NCBI GenBank assembly: GCA_963575745.1 | Contig: CAUYUJ010003647.1 | Span: 376,522 to 440,521, forward strand | Length of the DNA stretch: 64,000 nt | Origin: Prorocentrum cordatum | Lineage: Eukaryota; Sar; Dinophyceae; Prorocentrales; Prorocentraceae | Direction: 5' to 3' | Shown here: in pieces, positions 20,420-30,184 of the stretch | Numbering within the stretch: the first letter of the stretch is position 1 | How the letters are laid out: each line of letters starts with the position of its first letter | Notes under the pieces: generated by a model | Databases searched by the model: none | Told to the model about the DNA's origin: nothing | Seen by the model: only the letters and a program-made list of their open reading frames with translations | Position numbers and translations under genes: made by a program

Positions 20420-21974
20420 ATGTCAGCTGCTGTGCAGGCCTCGCTCAGGGCGGCGACCTGGCTCGCGGACCGTGTGCTCGAGAGTGCGGTGGTCTCAAAG
20501 GCGGGCTCTTGTGCGATAGCCGTGCAGGTGTTCGGCGGCGTGCGCGTCGCTTTCGGGACCGTGCTGATCGGAGGAGTGTTGCTGGGGGCGCTGCTCGGCG
20601 CCAACGGCTGCTGCTGCGGCCTGGGCGATCGGCGACCGCATCGAGGTGCAATGGCGCGCGGACGGGAGCTGGCAGGCGCGCGTCGTCGTGGGCTTCGCCA
20701 CCGCCGCCGAGTTCACGACAGTGATGGGGACAGCACCTCCAGCAGGAGCGGAGGAGAGACGCGAGATCGCATACATGATCACGCCCGACGGCGACATGTA
20801 TCCCCACGTGCTGCATCCCGACGCGATCCAGGGCGCAGTGAGAGTCCTCCGCGGGCAGAGGGACCGCGCGTCAGTGGTTGGCACGGCCCCAGCCGCCAAC
20901 GCGAGGTCGTACGGCGCCGACTGGGCACCCGAGCCGCGGGAGTTCCTGGAGGCGGTGGCGGCCGCGTCGGCACGGTCCTTCGGCGAGGTGGAGACGATGC
21001 TGAGACGACCAGCAGCGCCCAAGGAGGCGGGCTTGGACTCGGATTCAGCTCCGATGCCGCCTGACTGGGAGAGCGCGTCCAACCTGCCCGACCCAGATAG
21101 CAAGGGGTGGTATATCATCGCGGGCAGCGACCAGAGCAGCTCTGCCAAGCTGCCCAGCCTGTCCGTGGACTTCGGGGTGATCGGCGAGGGCCTGGGCTTC
21201 GTGAAGGTCGGCAACAGCAGCTTCCTCGTGCAGTACGGGAGCCCAGGGACGGCCCTCGACGCACGGGGGCTGGCGATCCACAAGAGCGCAGGGGACGGGC
21301 GTCACCTGGGGTTCCGCGAGGGTGTGAAGCAGCTCACGGAGACTGCCTGGCCGTCCTGGCCCTTGCTGGGCCCGAGGACCGCGGGTTGGGTGTGCCACTT
21401 CATTCGGGACCAGGATGTTGCGCCTCGCTCCCGCCACGCTCGGTTCAAGGCCGAGGCGGGGCTGTCGTCGTCAGATCCAGGGGTCGACTTTCACGAGTTC
21501 TGCCGACGTCTGCTGCAGATTGGCATTCAGTTTGACCAGCTGAGCGTGTCAGAGCTTGCGATCTTTGAGCTGATCTGCAGGAAGGCGCAGATGATTGAGT
21601 ATAAGTACAGGGATAGGTATCTCCACCGCATGGGCGCCGCGGGCGATGATTTGGCCGAGGACGAGCACATCTACTTCGGCACGTCGGAGACCCGCGGCCT
21701 CATGATGATCTCGCCCGCCCTCTCAAGCTACGTGGCAGCTGAGTTGCACAAGGATGCGATTGTGCTCAAAGAGAGACGCAAAGTACGGGAGGAGAGATCG
21801 ACAGCTCGGCGTGGCGGCGCAGGCGGCAGCGGAGGCCATGACAACTCAGCGGGCCTGCAGAGCCGCGCCGACAAGCTGGCGAGTGAGAACAAGTCTGTCA
21901 AGGAGAAGTTGGCAGCCACCGACCGGAAGGGGAAAGGCAAATCAGGAGCGGCTGCGGCCGCGGATAGCAAGTAG
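20420..21974 (+). pseudogene. ORF1 (gag-position protein) of YR element copy 1
   Basis: This is the ORF before pol, in the position of gag. The start chosen is the ATG at 20,420. Residues about 43-60 form a hydrophobic Gly/Leu/Val membrane segment followed by Cys-rich GCCCG. The frame then shifts near 20,625 into a long frame with GDRIEVQWRADGSW, PDGDMYPHV and SYGADWAPEP, and with DEHIYFGTSETRG and KERRKVREER near the C-terminus, ending in a Lys-rich tail. Copy 2 shares YGSDWGPG, KDEHLYMGTVEIR and GRRDLREER, which supports real coding in this frame. No zinc knuckle is seen. The TAG at 21,972 is 8 nt before the ORF2 ATG. I do not know the biochemical role; capsid-like or membrane-associated packaging would be inference. 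Confidence 0.7.
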
Positions 21975-21982
21975 TCTCAGCG

Positions 21983-24555
21983 ATGGCGGCGCCACGGGAG
22001 CTGTTCCCAGTCCCCGCGGCTTTACGGGTCGAGGAGGACTTCAACGGCTTCTACTCCTCGACGCGACATCGGAGAAGCCGTGCTCGCCAATATTTCTATT
22101 CTTCTCGCTGGGCATGTGAAGCTCTACACGGTCTCAATTGGCTGTGCGGGCGGGGCGTGTCGAGCAACTTCGAGTCTCTCTCCATGGGTTAACGCCAAGG
22201 CATCGAGCAAATGAGTACTAGAATTCAGGCCCTTGGTGGGCCACCTTGCACTGCGGCGGCGGCCATCACGGAGCTGTGCCGAAGTACACCAGGCTATGAC
22301 TGTCAGCCCGTGAAGTCCACCGTGTACATCGAAGGTCGTGTGAGTCTCCCCAGCGACGCCGCGAAGTGCGACGCTTCCGAGCTGCTGGACGGTCACCCCC
22401 GCGAGTTGTGGCATGATTGGCGTCAGCGACTGCTACGCGATCCCGAACAGGTTCGCGACCGAGTCGTTCCGTACTTCGATGGGAAGCTGCGGCGGTCTCC
22501 ACGCCACTATGCTTGCTTCTTGAGCGAAATGTACAAGGCGGGTGTGATTCGTTTTTCTGCCCCACGCCCTTCCACGGTGGGCTTGTTCTTTGTTGAGAAG
22601 TCGGGGAACCAGCTGAGGGTGATCCTCGACGCGAGAGCTGTCAATCAGGAGTTCATCGATCCTGACACGACCGCGCTGCCATCGGCTGGCGTCTGGCAGG
22701 GCCTGAAGATCCAAGCCAGCCACAACCTCTCGCTGAGCCAAGTGGACATCGAGGCGGCCTTCTATCGCATCGGAGCGCCGCCAGGGCTGGACGAGATGTT
22801 CGTGCTGCCTGCGGTGCCCGTGGACGCGTTGCTGGAGGCGCTGCCCGAGGTGGACATCGGGTCTCGGCTGGAGGGCAAGGTCTCGCCTTTGCCCACTGTC
22901 TTTCCCACGGGCTGGAGTTGGAGCTTGTACTTCTGCCAAGCGCTGGTGGTATCTCAGGTCGTTGCGGCTGGCATCCGCGCGAACCGCATCATACAGGACA
23001 GGTGTGTAGTGCCCGACGTGAGCGAGACTGCGGGCGTCGCCGTGTGCGTCGACGGCGTGGCCGCCATCGGGTGCGCCCCTGTGTCCGTGAGCACGACGAT
23101 TGAGCAGGTCCACCAGCACCTGGAGGCCAGCCATCTGAAGTGCAAGGGGGTGCAGTCGGACCCGCGGGATCAGAATTTCACGGGCTTGAACTTCGATTTC
23201 GAGACAGGCCGCACACCCGTGAGCAAGGGCCGCATCTGGAGGCTGCGCTTGGCGTTGCTGGAGGTCGCCGAGCGCGGCTACTGCAGCGGCGACGACATGC
23301 TCTCGCTCCTCGGCCACTGCACGTGGGCCGCCATCTTGCGGCGTTGTTTGCTGAGCTTCTTCCACGGTGCCTATCGTTTCTCTCGGCTGCAGGGCCGCGG
23401 CGTTGGCGTCTTTGGCCCGAGGTGGCCACTGAATGCCGCGTGGCAGCAGCTCTCATCGCCTTCGCTTACCTGGGCACCAAGCTGGAGGTGGACCCCGTGG
23501 TGCTAGCTACGGACGCCTCCACGGGTTCAGGAGACCTGGAGGGCACGGGGTTCGGAGGCTACGCCGTGACGGAGAAGACCTGGACTCGGCACGACGTCTG
23601 GGCCGCAGCCTCTTGTATGGAGCGTTGGCGGTACAAGTTCGAGGGTGCCATAGAGGCTCGGCGACATGCTCTCCAGGCTGCGCGTGAACTCGAACGAGGT
23701 GACGAGGCCAGGGGGCTGACTGGCGTGACAGGCCTTGTCGAGGACCCTGAGACGTCTGACACGGTCCTGCCCCTCAAGAGCGAGGGGGTCAACTCGGATG
23801 TCGAGTGCTGCCCAGCCTGTGCAGTGTGTGTGTGTGTGTGTGTCAACATCGGTCGAGCACCAGGTGAATTTCGAGGAGATCGACCCGAGCTTCTTGTTGC
23901 CGCTGGACTCATGGAAGCTGAAGGTGTTCGGGCGCTGGCTGCGCCCTGAGGACATCATGCGTCTGGAGGGCCGTGCGCTGATCACTGGCGTGAGACATCG
24001 GCTTCGATGGGCAGGAGCTTTCGGTCATGTCATCCTGAGCCTGTGCGACAATTTAAGTTTGACACTTGCACTGGAAAAAGGGAAGATCGTCACATTATGT
24101 TCTAAATCAGACGTGCAGAGAGCTGGCCGCCTTGAGTATCCTGACGGGATCGTCCGTAGCCGTACGCTGGTTCCCAAATGATCTTAACTCGGCGGACAAG
24201 GGGAGCCGCACCATCGGGCGACCGCTCAGCTCCCACGAAGGCGATTGCCGCCATGCTGGCCAGCTCGGGGCCGACGAGGCGCGGGGCCTTGCTGCCTCGG
24301 CCCTCGCCCGCGCTTGCGGCGAGGCAGCCACCTGGCGGGACGCGGGCGGCACGCGCTTCCTCGGCGAGGTTGAGGAGCGCGAGCAGCCTGGGCGGGACCT
24401 CACTGCCAAGAGAACCTGCCCAGCCGAATGGTGGCCAGGAGGACCCGCTGGGAGACGCCAACGGGGTCGAGCACCGCCGCAGCCTCAGCTCCGACAGCTC
24501 CTCCACCAGCGACACGGAGTCGGGCGGGTCGGCCTGTGACTCGGGCCGAGATCTT
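21983..24555 (+). pseudogene. ORF2 N-terminal part: reverse transcriptase-RNase H, copy 1
   Basis: The start ATG at 21,983 gives MAAPRELFPV; copy 2 starts MPVPRDLLPA at the same place. An in-frame TAA at 22,190 breaks the N-terminus. RT signatures are LRVILDARAVNQ (about 22,615), motif A SQVDIEAAFYRI (about 22,735), motif B FPTGWSWSLYFCQ (about 22,900) and motif C CVDGVAAIG (about 23,043), where YxDD would be usual. A frameshift near 23,400 leads into RNase H: VVLATDASTGSG (about 23,497), then LEGRALITGVRHRLR and LCDNLSLTLALEKG after a shift in a (GT)n run at 23,822-23,843. A further shift at an A-rich run near 24,075 precedes AVRWFPNDLNSADKGSR. A Ser/Asp-rich linker follows. The enzyme would copy element RNA into DNA and degrade the RNA strand; this copy cannot encode it intact. 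Confidence 0.85.
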
Positions 24556-24557
24556 GA

Positions 24558-25688
24558 GGAGAGCGGGCGAGCACCAGGACGGCCCGCCACGGCGACGCGC
24601 GGGGGGGCGTCGAGCCTGGGCTCACCTTCTTGCAGACCAACAAGGTCAAGCCGCCCACGCGTACCGCCTTCCGAGAGCGAGTACGGAACTTCCTAGAGTG
24701 GGCCAACGAGGGCACGCCGGCGGAGATCTCCACTCGGCGCCTCGACCAGCTGGCGGCCATCTACATGGACGTCCTGATCTTCGACGGGATGGAGGTCGGC
24801 GAGGGCTCGAGGCTGCTGGCTGCCCTGCAGTACCTGCGACCCAGCTTGGGGGCGGCTCGCCACGGCAACTTTCCCGTGGCTCGAGCAGCGGTGGCTGGGT
24901 TCCGCCGCCGCGCCCGAGGAGGGACTCGAGACCCTCTGTGCCGGCCTTGGGTGCTGGCGGCGGTCGGAGTCAGCCTGCTGCTGGAGGACCTGGAGTTCGC
25001 GACGGCGCTGTGGCTGGCCTGGGACGGCATGCTGCGCTTGCCGTCCGACCTGGTGAGCATGACGCCCAAGACCTTGATCGGGCCTGGCAGGGCGGTGAAG
25101 CCCGCGTGGGCCCTTCTCCTCTACCCCAGCGAGGAGGAGGCGAGGAGCAAGGATATGGGCGCCGACGAGGGTGTGATCTTGCGCGAGGCCTGCTGGAGCG
25201 GCGGCGGCAGCGTGGCCCTGCGGCGCCTCCGAGGAGCTCGGGGCCCCAGCTGCCAGCTCTGGTCGTTCGACGGGGCCTGATTCACCGAGCGGTTCGAGGA
25301 GCGGCTGGCCGCCCTGCCCGAGGCGCCCGCGGCGGTCGCCTACCAGGTGCACCACGGGGCTGCGAGTCACGCGGCGGCCATGGACCTGCTCTCCCTCAGC
25401 GGGATCACCGAGCGACTGCGGCACGGCAACCCGCACAGCAGCTTGCGCTACGCCAAGCACGTCCGCTACCTTGCCCTGCTGAACAGGGCGCCGCAGGCCG
25501 TGGTCGACTGGAGCGAGACGATCCACGCGCGGCTGGGCGGCCTGCTCGGCGGGATAGACGTCTTGCAGGCTCCCGCCTTTCTGCCGCAGAGTATGCTCGA
25601 GGCCTTGCGCGCCAGCTGCGCCAAGGCCTCACATTCGGGTGTGAACAAACAGTCAAGTTTTCCTCGAAGTTGGATTCTCGAAGGGTGA
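24558..25688 (+). pseudogene. ORF2 tyrosine recombinase domain, copy 1
   Basis: The N-terminal SAM-like helical part begins FLQTNKVKPPTRTAFRER and includes LDQLAAIYMDVLIFDG and LLAALQYLRPSLG. Catalytic box I is DGMLRLPSDLV, with Arg at 25,035-25,037. A TGA at 25,278-25,280 interrupts the same frame. The second box reads YQVHHGAAS, where the family pattern would have LRHG; the Arg is His at 25,350-25,352. The nucleophile region reads SSLRYAKHVRY, with the Tyr codon at 25,449-25,451. This enzyme class inserts circular DNA intermediates by strand exchange, which explains the lack of a target duplication. The premature stop and missing Arg make this copy inactive. Confidence 0.8.
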
Positions 25689-26274
25689 GGTGAGTCGATG
25701 TCTTTGTGAGTCCAGTGAGCACGGTGCAGTGTGGGTCAGCGCCTCCATGTGTGATATCATCTCGGTCGCCCGAAAGATGCTCATTGGGTGGGTCGGTTAT
25801 TGTGCCGTGCGCGGCGTTGTGGTGACGCTTCCCGACTTGAGTGCCGATCACACAGGGGACAGTAGTTACCAGCTCCGTGCAACTATTGCCCAGTGCATCC
25901 AAATCCTGCTTAAGATTGCTAATGCTGCTTTTTCCGTTGGGCGCCCAGCGATTGCAATCAGTCCTTGCAAGGAGCAACTAGAGCCTGTTCAGGATTATCT
26001 CGGTTTTTGGTGTCGGGCCCGTGGCGTCTGGACCTCCAGAGTGCCCCCCTGTGCTTTTTCGGCTTTGTGTCGCCACGGCCCGCTCGACATCTTAACGGCC
26101 TCGGGTGGGCCTTTTGTTTGTAATGATTTCCTCTGTCGCCACCGCCGTGTGTCTGCTCCTAGTAAGTCGCCCCTCGTTTTCTTCGAGGCTGCGCCGGCCT
26201 CTCGTCTCAGCTTACACTTTAGGGGTGCCGCCGACAGAAATCATATTGACAATTTAACCCGCCTGGTTTGTTGA
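25654..26274 (+). pseudogene. ORF2 C-terminal methyltransferase-like domain, copy 1 (degenerate)
   Basis: Directly after the recombinase, in a shifted frame, the sequence reads QVFLEVGFSKGEVSRCL, then LIGWVGYCAVRGVVVTLPDL and ATIAQCIQILLKIANAA. These line up with copy 2's QVFLGLFAGQGSVGSAL, LLGWVGPDCVRGAWAAPP and ARQFEKIMRACLA, so both copies carry the same extra domain. The C5-methyltransferase assignment comes from copy 2. Here motif I glycines, the PPC-like loop and ENP are all eroded. The frame ends at 26,272, 30 nt before B1. Confidence 0.5.
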
Positions 26275-26304
26275 CATGGACCAGGGGCCAATTCGGGCTG
26301 ATTC

Positions 26305-26420
26305 GGGGACGATCGGTTCCGCCGCTTGTGAAGTCAACCGCTGCACCGTCCGAGAGATACGATCTGGATGAAAGGACAGAGAATAGTGTTGTCTGGCCGC
26401 GCCTGGGGAGGGGTCGGGCT
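26305..26420 (+). repeat. split direct repeat B1 of copy 1
   Basis: 116 bp from GGGGACGATCGGTTCCGCCG to GAGGGGTCGGGCT. Nearly identical to B2, with about five differences seen. Confidence 0.93.
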
Positions 26421-26551
26421 GAGCATGTTCTTGAAACGCCGTTGCACGCCTGTCCTTCCGCGGCCTTTTTTGGGCTCGGACCAAATTCGCTCAAGCTCCC
26501 CCACACCCTCCCCGCTTGGCGTGGCCTCCGCCACAACTTTAATTCAGAAGA
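26421..26551 (+). repeat. split direct repeat A2 of copy 1
   Basis: 131 bp starting GAGCATGTTCTTGAAACGCC. It contains the spliced-leader-like pair at 26,458-26,495 and ends TTTAATTCAGAAGA. It joins B1 and B2 without spacer. Confidence 0.92.
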
Positions 26552-26666
26552 GGGGACGATCGGTTCCGCCGTTTGTGAAGTCAACCGCTGCACCGTCCGA
26601 GAGATACGATCTGGATGAAAGAACAGAGAATTGTGTTGTCCGGCCGCGCCTGGGGAGGGGTCGGGC

Positions 26667-26667
<1 letters not shown>
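26552..26667 (+). repeat. split direct repeat B2 of copy 1
   Basis: 116 bp, same start and end as B1. Its last base is followed immediately by the CAT tract, which fixes the right boundary of the element. Confidence 0.93.
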
Positions 26668-26745
<78 letters not shown>

Positions 26746-27490
26746 TATCATTATCATTATCATTATCATCATCATCGTACTCCCCCGCGGGTCCTTCCGT
26801 TCCGTTCCTCCTCTTCCTCCTCCTCCTCCTCGGTTTTCTCCTCCTCGTCCATGTTTCCCTCCTCCTCCTCGTCCTCCTCCTCGTTATCCTCCTCCTCCTC
26901 CTCCTCCTCCTCCTCCTCCTCCTCTTCCTCCTCCTCCCCTCCTCCTCCTCCTCCTCCTCCTCCTCTCCTCCTCCTCCTCCTCCCCCTCATCCTCCTCCTC
27001 CTCCTCCTTCTCCTCCTCCTCCTCTTCCTCCTCCTCCTCCTCCCTCCTCCTCCTCCTCCTTCTCTCCTCCTCCTCCTCCTCCTCTCCTCTCCTCCTCCTC
27101 CTCCTCCTCCTCCTCCTCCCTCCTCCTTCCTCCTCTCCTCCTCCTCCTCCCTCCTCCCTCCTCCTCCTCCCTCCTCCTCCTCCCCTCCTCCTCCTCCTCC
27201 TCCTCCTCCTCTCTCCTCCTCCTCCTCCCCTCCTCCTCCTCCTCCTCTCCTTCTCCTCCTCCTCCTCCTCCTCCTCCTCCTCACTCCTCCTCTCCTCCTC
27301 CTACCTCCTCTCCTCCTCCCTCCTCCTCCTCCTCCTCCTCCCTCACATCATCAATCATCATCATCATCTTTTTCCTTCCTCCCCTCCTCCCCCCCCCCCC
27401 TCCTCCTCCTCCCCTCCTCCTCCTCCTCCTCCTCCTCCTCCTCCTCTCCTCCTCCCCCTCCGCCTCCCCCATCCTCCGCCTCCTCCTCCC
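26668..27490 (+). repeat. (CAT)n tract then long (CTC)n-rich tract
   Basis: 26 perfect CAT units (26,668-26,745) grade into CATTAT, then about 670 bp of CTC/CTT-rich repeat. The left flank of the element shows the mirror order (CTC-rich then CAT). This fits one pre-existing compound microsatellite split by the insertion. Confidence 0.93.
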
Positions 27491-27574
27491 CCAGCTGGCC
27501 GCCGTCTTACACGAACACTGCCGAACCCGACGGGCTGGCGTTCTACGAATTACACGTCGTGCAACTTTCGGGGG

Positions 27575-27640
27575 GGAATCGTATTTTTCCCAACCCTCCT
27601 TGGTTGGGTATTCGTTTTGAATAGAGCAGTGTAGTCTCCA
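27575..27640 (-). repeat. dispersed short repeat D1, reverse copy
   Basis: The reverse complement reads CTGCTCTATTCAAAACGA, then ACCCAACCAAGGAGGGTTGG, matching the core of 2,201-2,272 and 49,345-49,400 with several changes. Confidence 0.5.
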
Positions 27641-27804
27641 CTTCATCACCCCCCTCAACGGAGACTCCAGTGGGTAACTCGCCGAGGTTGGGCGTCGCCG
27701 TTTCCCGTTTTCTCGGGGAGTACACCAAGTCTTCGCAGGATTTTTCGTCGCCGTTTGTGGTCCAGGGTTCCTCTGCGTTCTTTGGGGCGCGTGATGCGGA
27801 CCGC

Positions 27805-28080
27805 GGCTTGCTCATGGGGGGCGCCACCGAAGGCCCCAGTGTCAGGGTTCACATATGCCCCCTGGCAGATTTGGGCACACGCACGCACACACATCCACAC
27901 ACACGCACACATCACACGGTTCGTGGCCTCATAGGGAGCTCCACCGAACGCCTCAATAGCAGGGCTCGCATGCGTCCCAAGTCCAGTTTTGGCACACCCC
28001 TCACACGGTGCGTGGCTTCATAGGGAGATTCAGGGAGTTTCACCAAAGGCCCTTGTGGCAGGGTTCGCATGCGTCCCGGT
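27805..28080 (-). repeat. inverted patch of the 101-bp satellite of 0.6-1.6 kb
   Basis: Two to three diverged units in reverse complement: CACACGGTTCGTGGCCTCAT, AGGGAGCTCCACCGAA and GGGTTCGCATGCGTCC. A (CA)n-rich stretch at 27,880-27,915 is embedded. Confidence 0.8.
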
Positions 28081-28344
28081 AAGTGTTTTGGCGTGTCGTC
28101 GTCGTCATTGTTTTGTTCGAAGAGGTCAACTGAAGATTTGCGTTTTGCTCGCCGTTTTTTCGTTGGGGTGGGTTTGTGTGGGCCGAGTCACGTCGCCGTT
28201 TCTCGGTGACACTCGGCAAATGTGCAGGAATCACATGTTCTTCGCTGGTCTCTCTGATCGGATGATTAGATGATAATAAAGAGTAGTGATTCCACTTCCT
28301 CCTTCCCGTCCCGTCTCCCTCTTGCCTCCTCCTGTCTTGCTTGC

Positions 28345-29062
28345 GGGGGGCCGCGATCTGTGAACCTGTCGCCACTTTCGAGGCTTGTTGGGGGGCCCAG
28401 CACAGTGACGCCACGGGCGGACCCAAATTAGACCTCGCCATCCCTGGGGGGCTGCGATCTGTGAAACTGTCGCCACTTTCGAGGCCTGCTGGGGGGCCCA
28501 GCACAGTGACGCCACGGGCGGACCCAAATTAGACCTCGCCATCCCTGGGGGGCTGCGATCTGTGAAACTGTCGCCACTTTCGAGGCCTGCTGGGGGGCCC
28601 AGCACAGCGACGCAGGGCGGACCTCGCCATCCCTGGGGGGCTGCGATCTGTGAAACTGTCGCCACTTTCGAGGCCTGCTGGGGGGCCCAGCACAGTGACG
28701 CCACGGGCGGGCCCAAATTAGACCTCGCCATCCCTGGGGGGCTGCGATCTGTGAAACTGTCGCCACTTTCGAGGCCTGCTGGGGGGCCCAGCACAGTGAC
28801 GCCACGGCGGACCCAAATTAGACCTCGCCATCCCTGGGGGGCTGCGATCTGTGAAACTGTCGCCACTTTCGAGGCCTGCTGGGGGGCCCAGCACAGTGAC
28901 GCCACGGCGGACAAAATTAGACCTCGCCATCCCTGGGGGGCTGCGATCTGTGAAACTGTCGCCACTTTCGAGGCCTGCTGGGGGGCCCAGCACAGTGACG
29001 CCACGGGCGGACCCAAATTAGACCTCGCCATCCCTGGGGGGCTGCGATCTGAGATCCCCGCT
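28345..29062 (+). repeat. second, unrelated 101-bp satellite, seven to eight units
   Basis: The marker GCTGCGATCT occurs at 28,451, 28,552, 28,640, 28,741, 28,841, 28,940 and 29,041. The period is 99-101 bp, with one 88-bp unit deleted in GACGCCACGGGCGGACC. Units are nearly identical, so homogenisation is recent. The open frames on both strands here come from the repeat. Confidence 0.95.
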
Positions 29063-29285
29063 TTCGAAGTGGCTAGGGTTGCTCAGGGATTGCAACTAAT
29101 CAGCTTTATCTAGTCCTTGTCTTGAAGCCAGTGTCCTGCGAGTCTCCCGAATTCCGTCTGCAGACATATGTAACCCCCTTTATAAAGTGTCCTAAACTAT
29201 TTGCGCCCCGCGTTTGCGCAGGGGTTGGGTACGTCGCCAGGGTAATTTTTCGTTCCCGGGCGTTGGCACGGGACGAGTTGAATGA
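29063..29285. other. spacer, nothing recognised
   Basis: Short unique sequence between the satellite and the palindromic array. Confidence 0.3.
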
Positions 29286-29640
29286 TACACTTGCGTTGCA
29301 ATCGATTGCAATCCATTGGATTGCAAACGATTCGATTGCAATCCATTGGATTGCAATCGATTGGATTGCAATCGGTTGAATTGCAATCGATTCAATCGAT
29401 TGGATTGCAGGGGAGGGACAGGACGGAAGGGAGGGAGGGGAGGAGAGGGAGGGGAGGGAGGAGATGGAACGAAGGGTGGGGAGGGAGGGGAGGGAGCGGA
29501 GGGAGGTGGGGAGGGGGATTGCAGTGGAATGGAGTGCAATCGATTGCAAGCGATTCGATTGGGATTTTCGATCGTCGATCGTTGATCGTCGATCGTCCAT
29601 CCTCGATCGTGGATTGTTCATTTTGGATCGTCGGCGAAAG
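29286..29640. repeat. palindromic GATTGCAATC / ATCGATCG arrays
   Basis: GATTGCAATC is its own reverse complement. It recurs with GATTGGATT spacers at 29,296-29,410. GATCGTCGATCG-type units fill 29,565-29,635. A G-rich GAGGGAGGGG tract lies between. Confidence 0.88.
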
Positions 29641-29649
29641 GGAGGGCGG

Positions 29650-30165
29650 AGGCTCCGGGGGCTGGGCGGCCAAAGGGGGGAAGGGGGGGGGCTTCCAAGC
29701 CCCCCCCCCCTTTGGCACAAAGGGGGGGAGGGGGGGGGGAGCTTCCAGCAGGGCGGCTCCAAGGGAGGGGGGGCAGCTTAAGCACCCCCCTCCCTTTGGA
29801 AAGGGAGGTAGGGGGGGTAACTTCCGGGGCGGCCAAAGGGGGGGGGGTAGCTTCCAAGCACCCCCCCCCCCTTTGCACGAAAGGGGGGGAGGGGGGGGTA
29901 GCTTCCAGCAGGGCAGCGCCAAGGGAGGGGGGGAGGGGGTAGCTCAAGCTCCCCCCCCTCTTTGGAAAAGGCGGGGGTAGCTTCCGGGGAGGGCCCAAGG
30001 GCCCAGGGGGGGGGGGGGGTAGCTGTAAGCCCCCCCTCCCCCCTTGCAAAAAAAGGGGGGGAGGGGGGGGGAGCTTCCAACGAGGGCGGCTCAAGGGAAG
30101 GGGGGGGTAGCTTAAGCCTAGCCCCCCCTCCCCTTTGCTCGGGCCCTGTGGGCGCACTCTCTCCT
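29650..30165. repeat. G/C-homopolymer snap-back array
   Basis: Repeats of GGGGGGGTAGCTTCC and AAGCACCCCCCCC-type blocks, the same family as at 19.7 kb in the opposite orientation. Confidence 0.88.
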
Positions 30166-30184
30166 CCCTTCTCTGGGTAACCCC

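Larger units (their letters stand above)
20328..26667 (+). mobile_element. YR retrotransposon with split direct repeats, copy 1
   Basis: A 6.3-kb element with the order A1 (20,328), ORF1, ORF2 (RT, RNase H, linker, tyrosine recombinase, methyltransferase-like domain), B1, A2, B2 (ending 26,667). The A1...B1-A2-B2 layout is the split direct repeat known for PAT and Ngaro type YR retrotransposons; DIRS elements use inverted repeats instead. It lies inside a (CAT)n tract, with 20 perfect units on the left and 26 on the right, and shows no ordinary target-site duplication, as expected for recombinase-mediated insertion. The copy is dead: ORF2 has an in-frame TAA (22,190) and TGA (25,278), several frameshifts, and a lost recombinase arginine. 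A second copy of the family is at 43,065-49,206. Confidence 0.9.

Noticed and set aside
24428-25693. 421-codon Arg/Gly-rich frame overlapping the recombinase
   Set aside because: Out-of-frame shadow; the recombinase frame carries the family motifs.
20328-26667. LTR retrotransposon interpretation of YR copy 1
   Set aside because: The terminal repeats are split (A1 left; B1-A2-B2 right), there is no DDE integrase, and a tyrosine recombinase domain is present.
26368-27634. Long His-, Ser- and Pro-rich frames over CAT/CTC repeats
   Set aside because: Pure triplet-repeat translation spanning the YR element end and the microsatellite.
28345-29062. Regularly spaced repeat considered as a CRISPR array
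   Set aside because: Units are contiguous near-identical 101-bp copies with no unique spacers, and the setting is eukaryotic.
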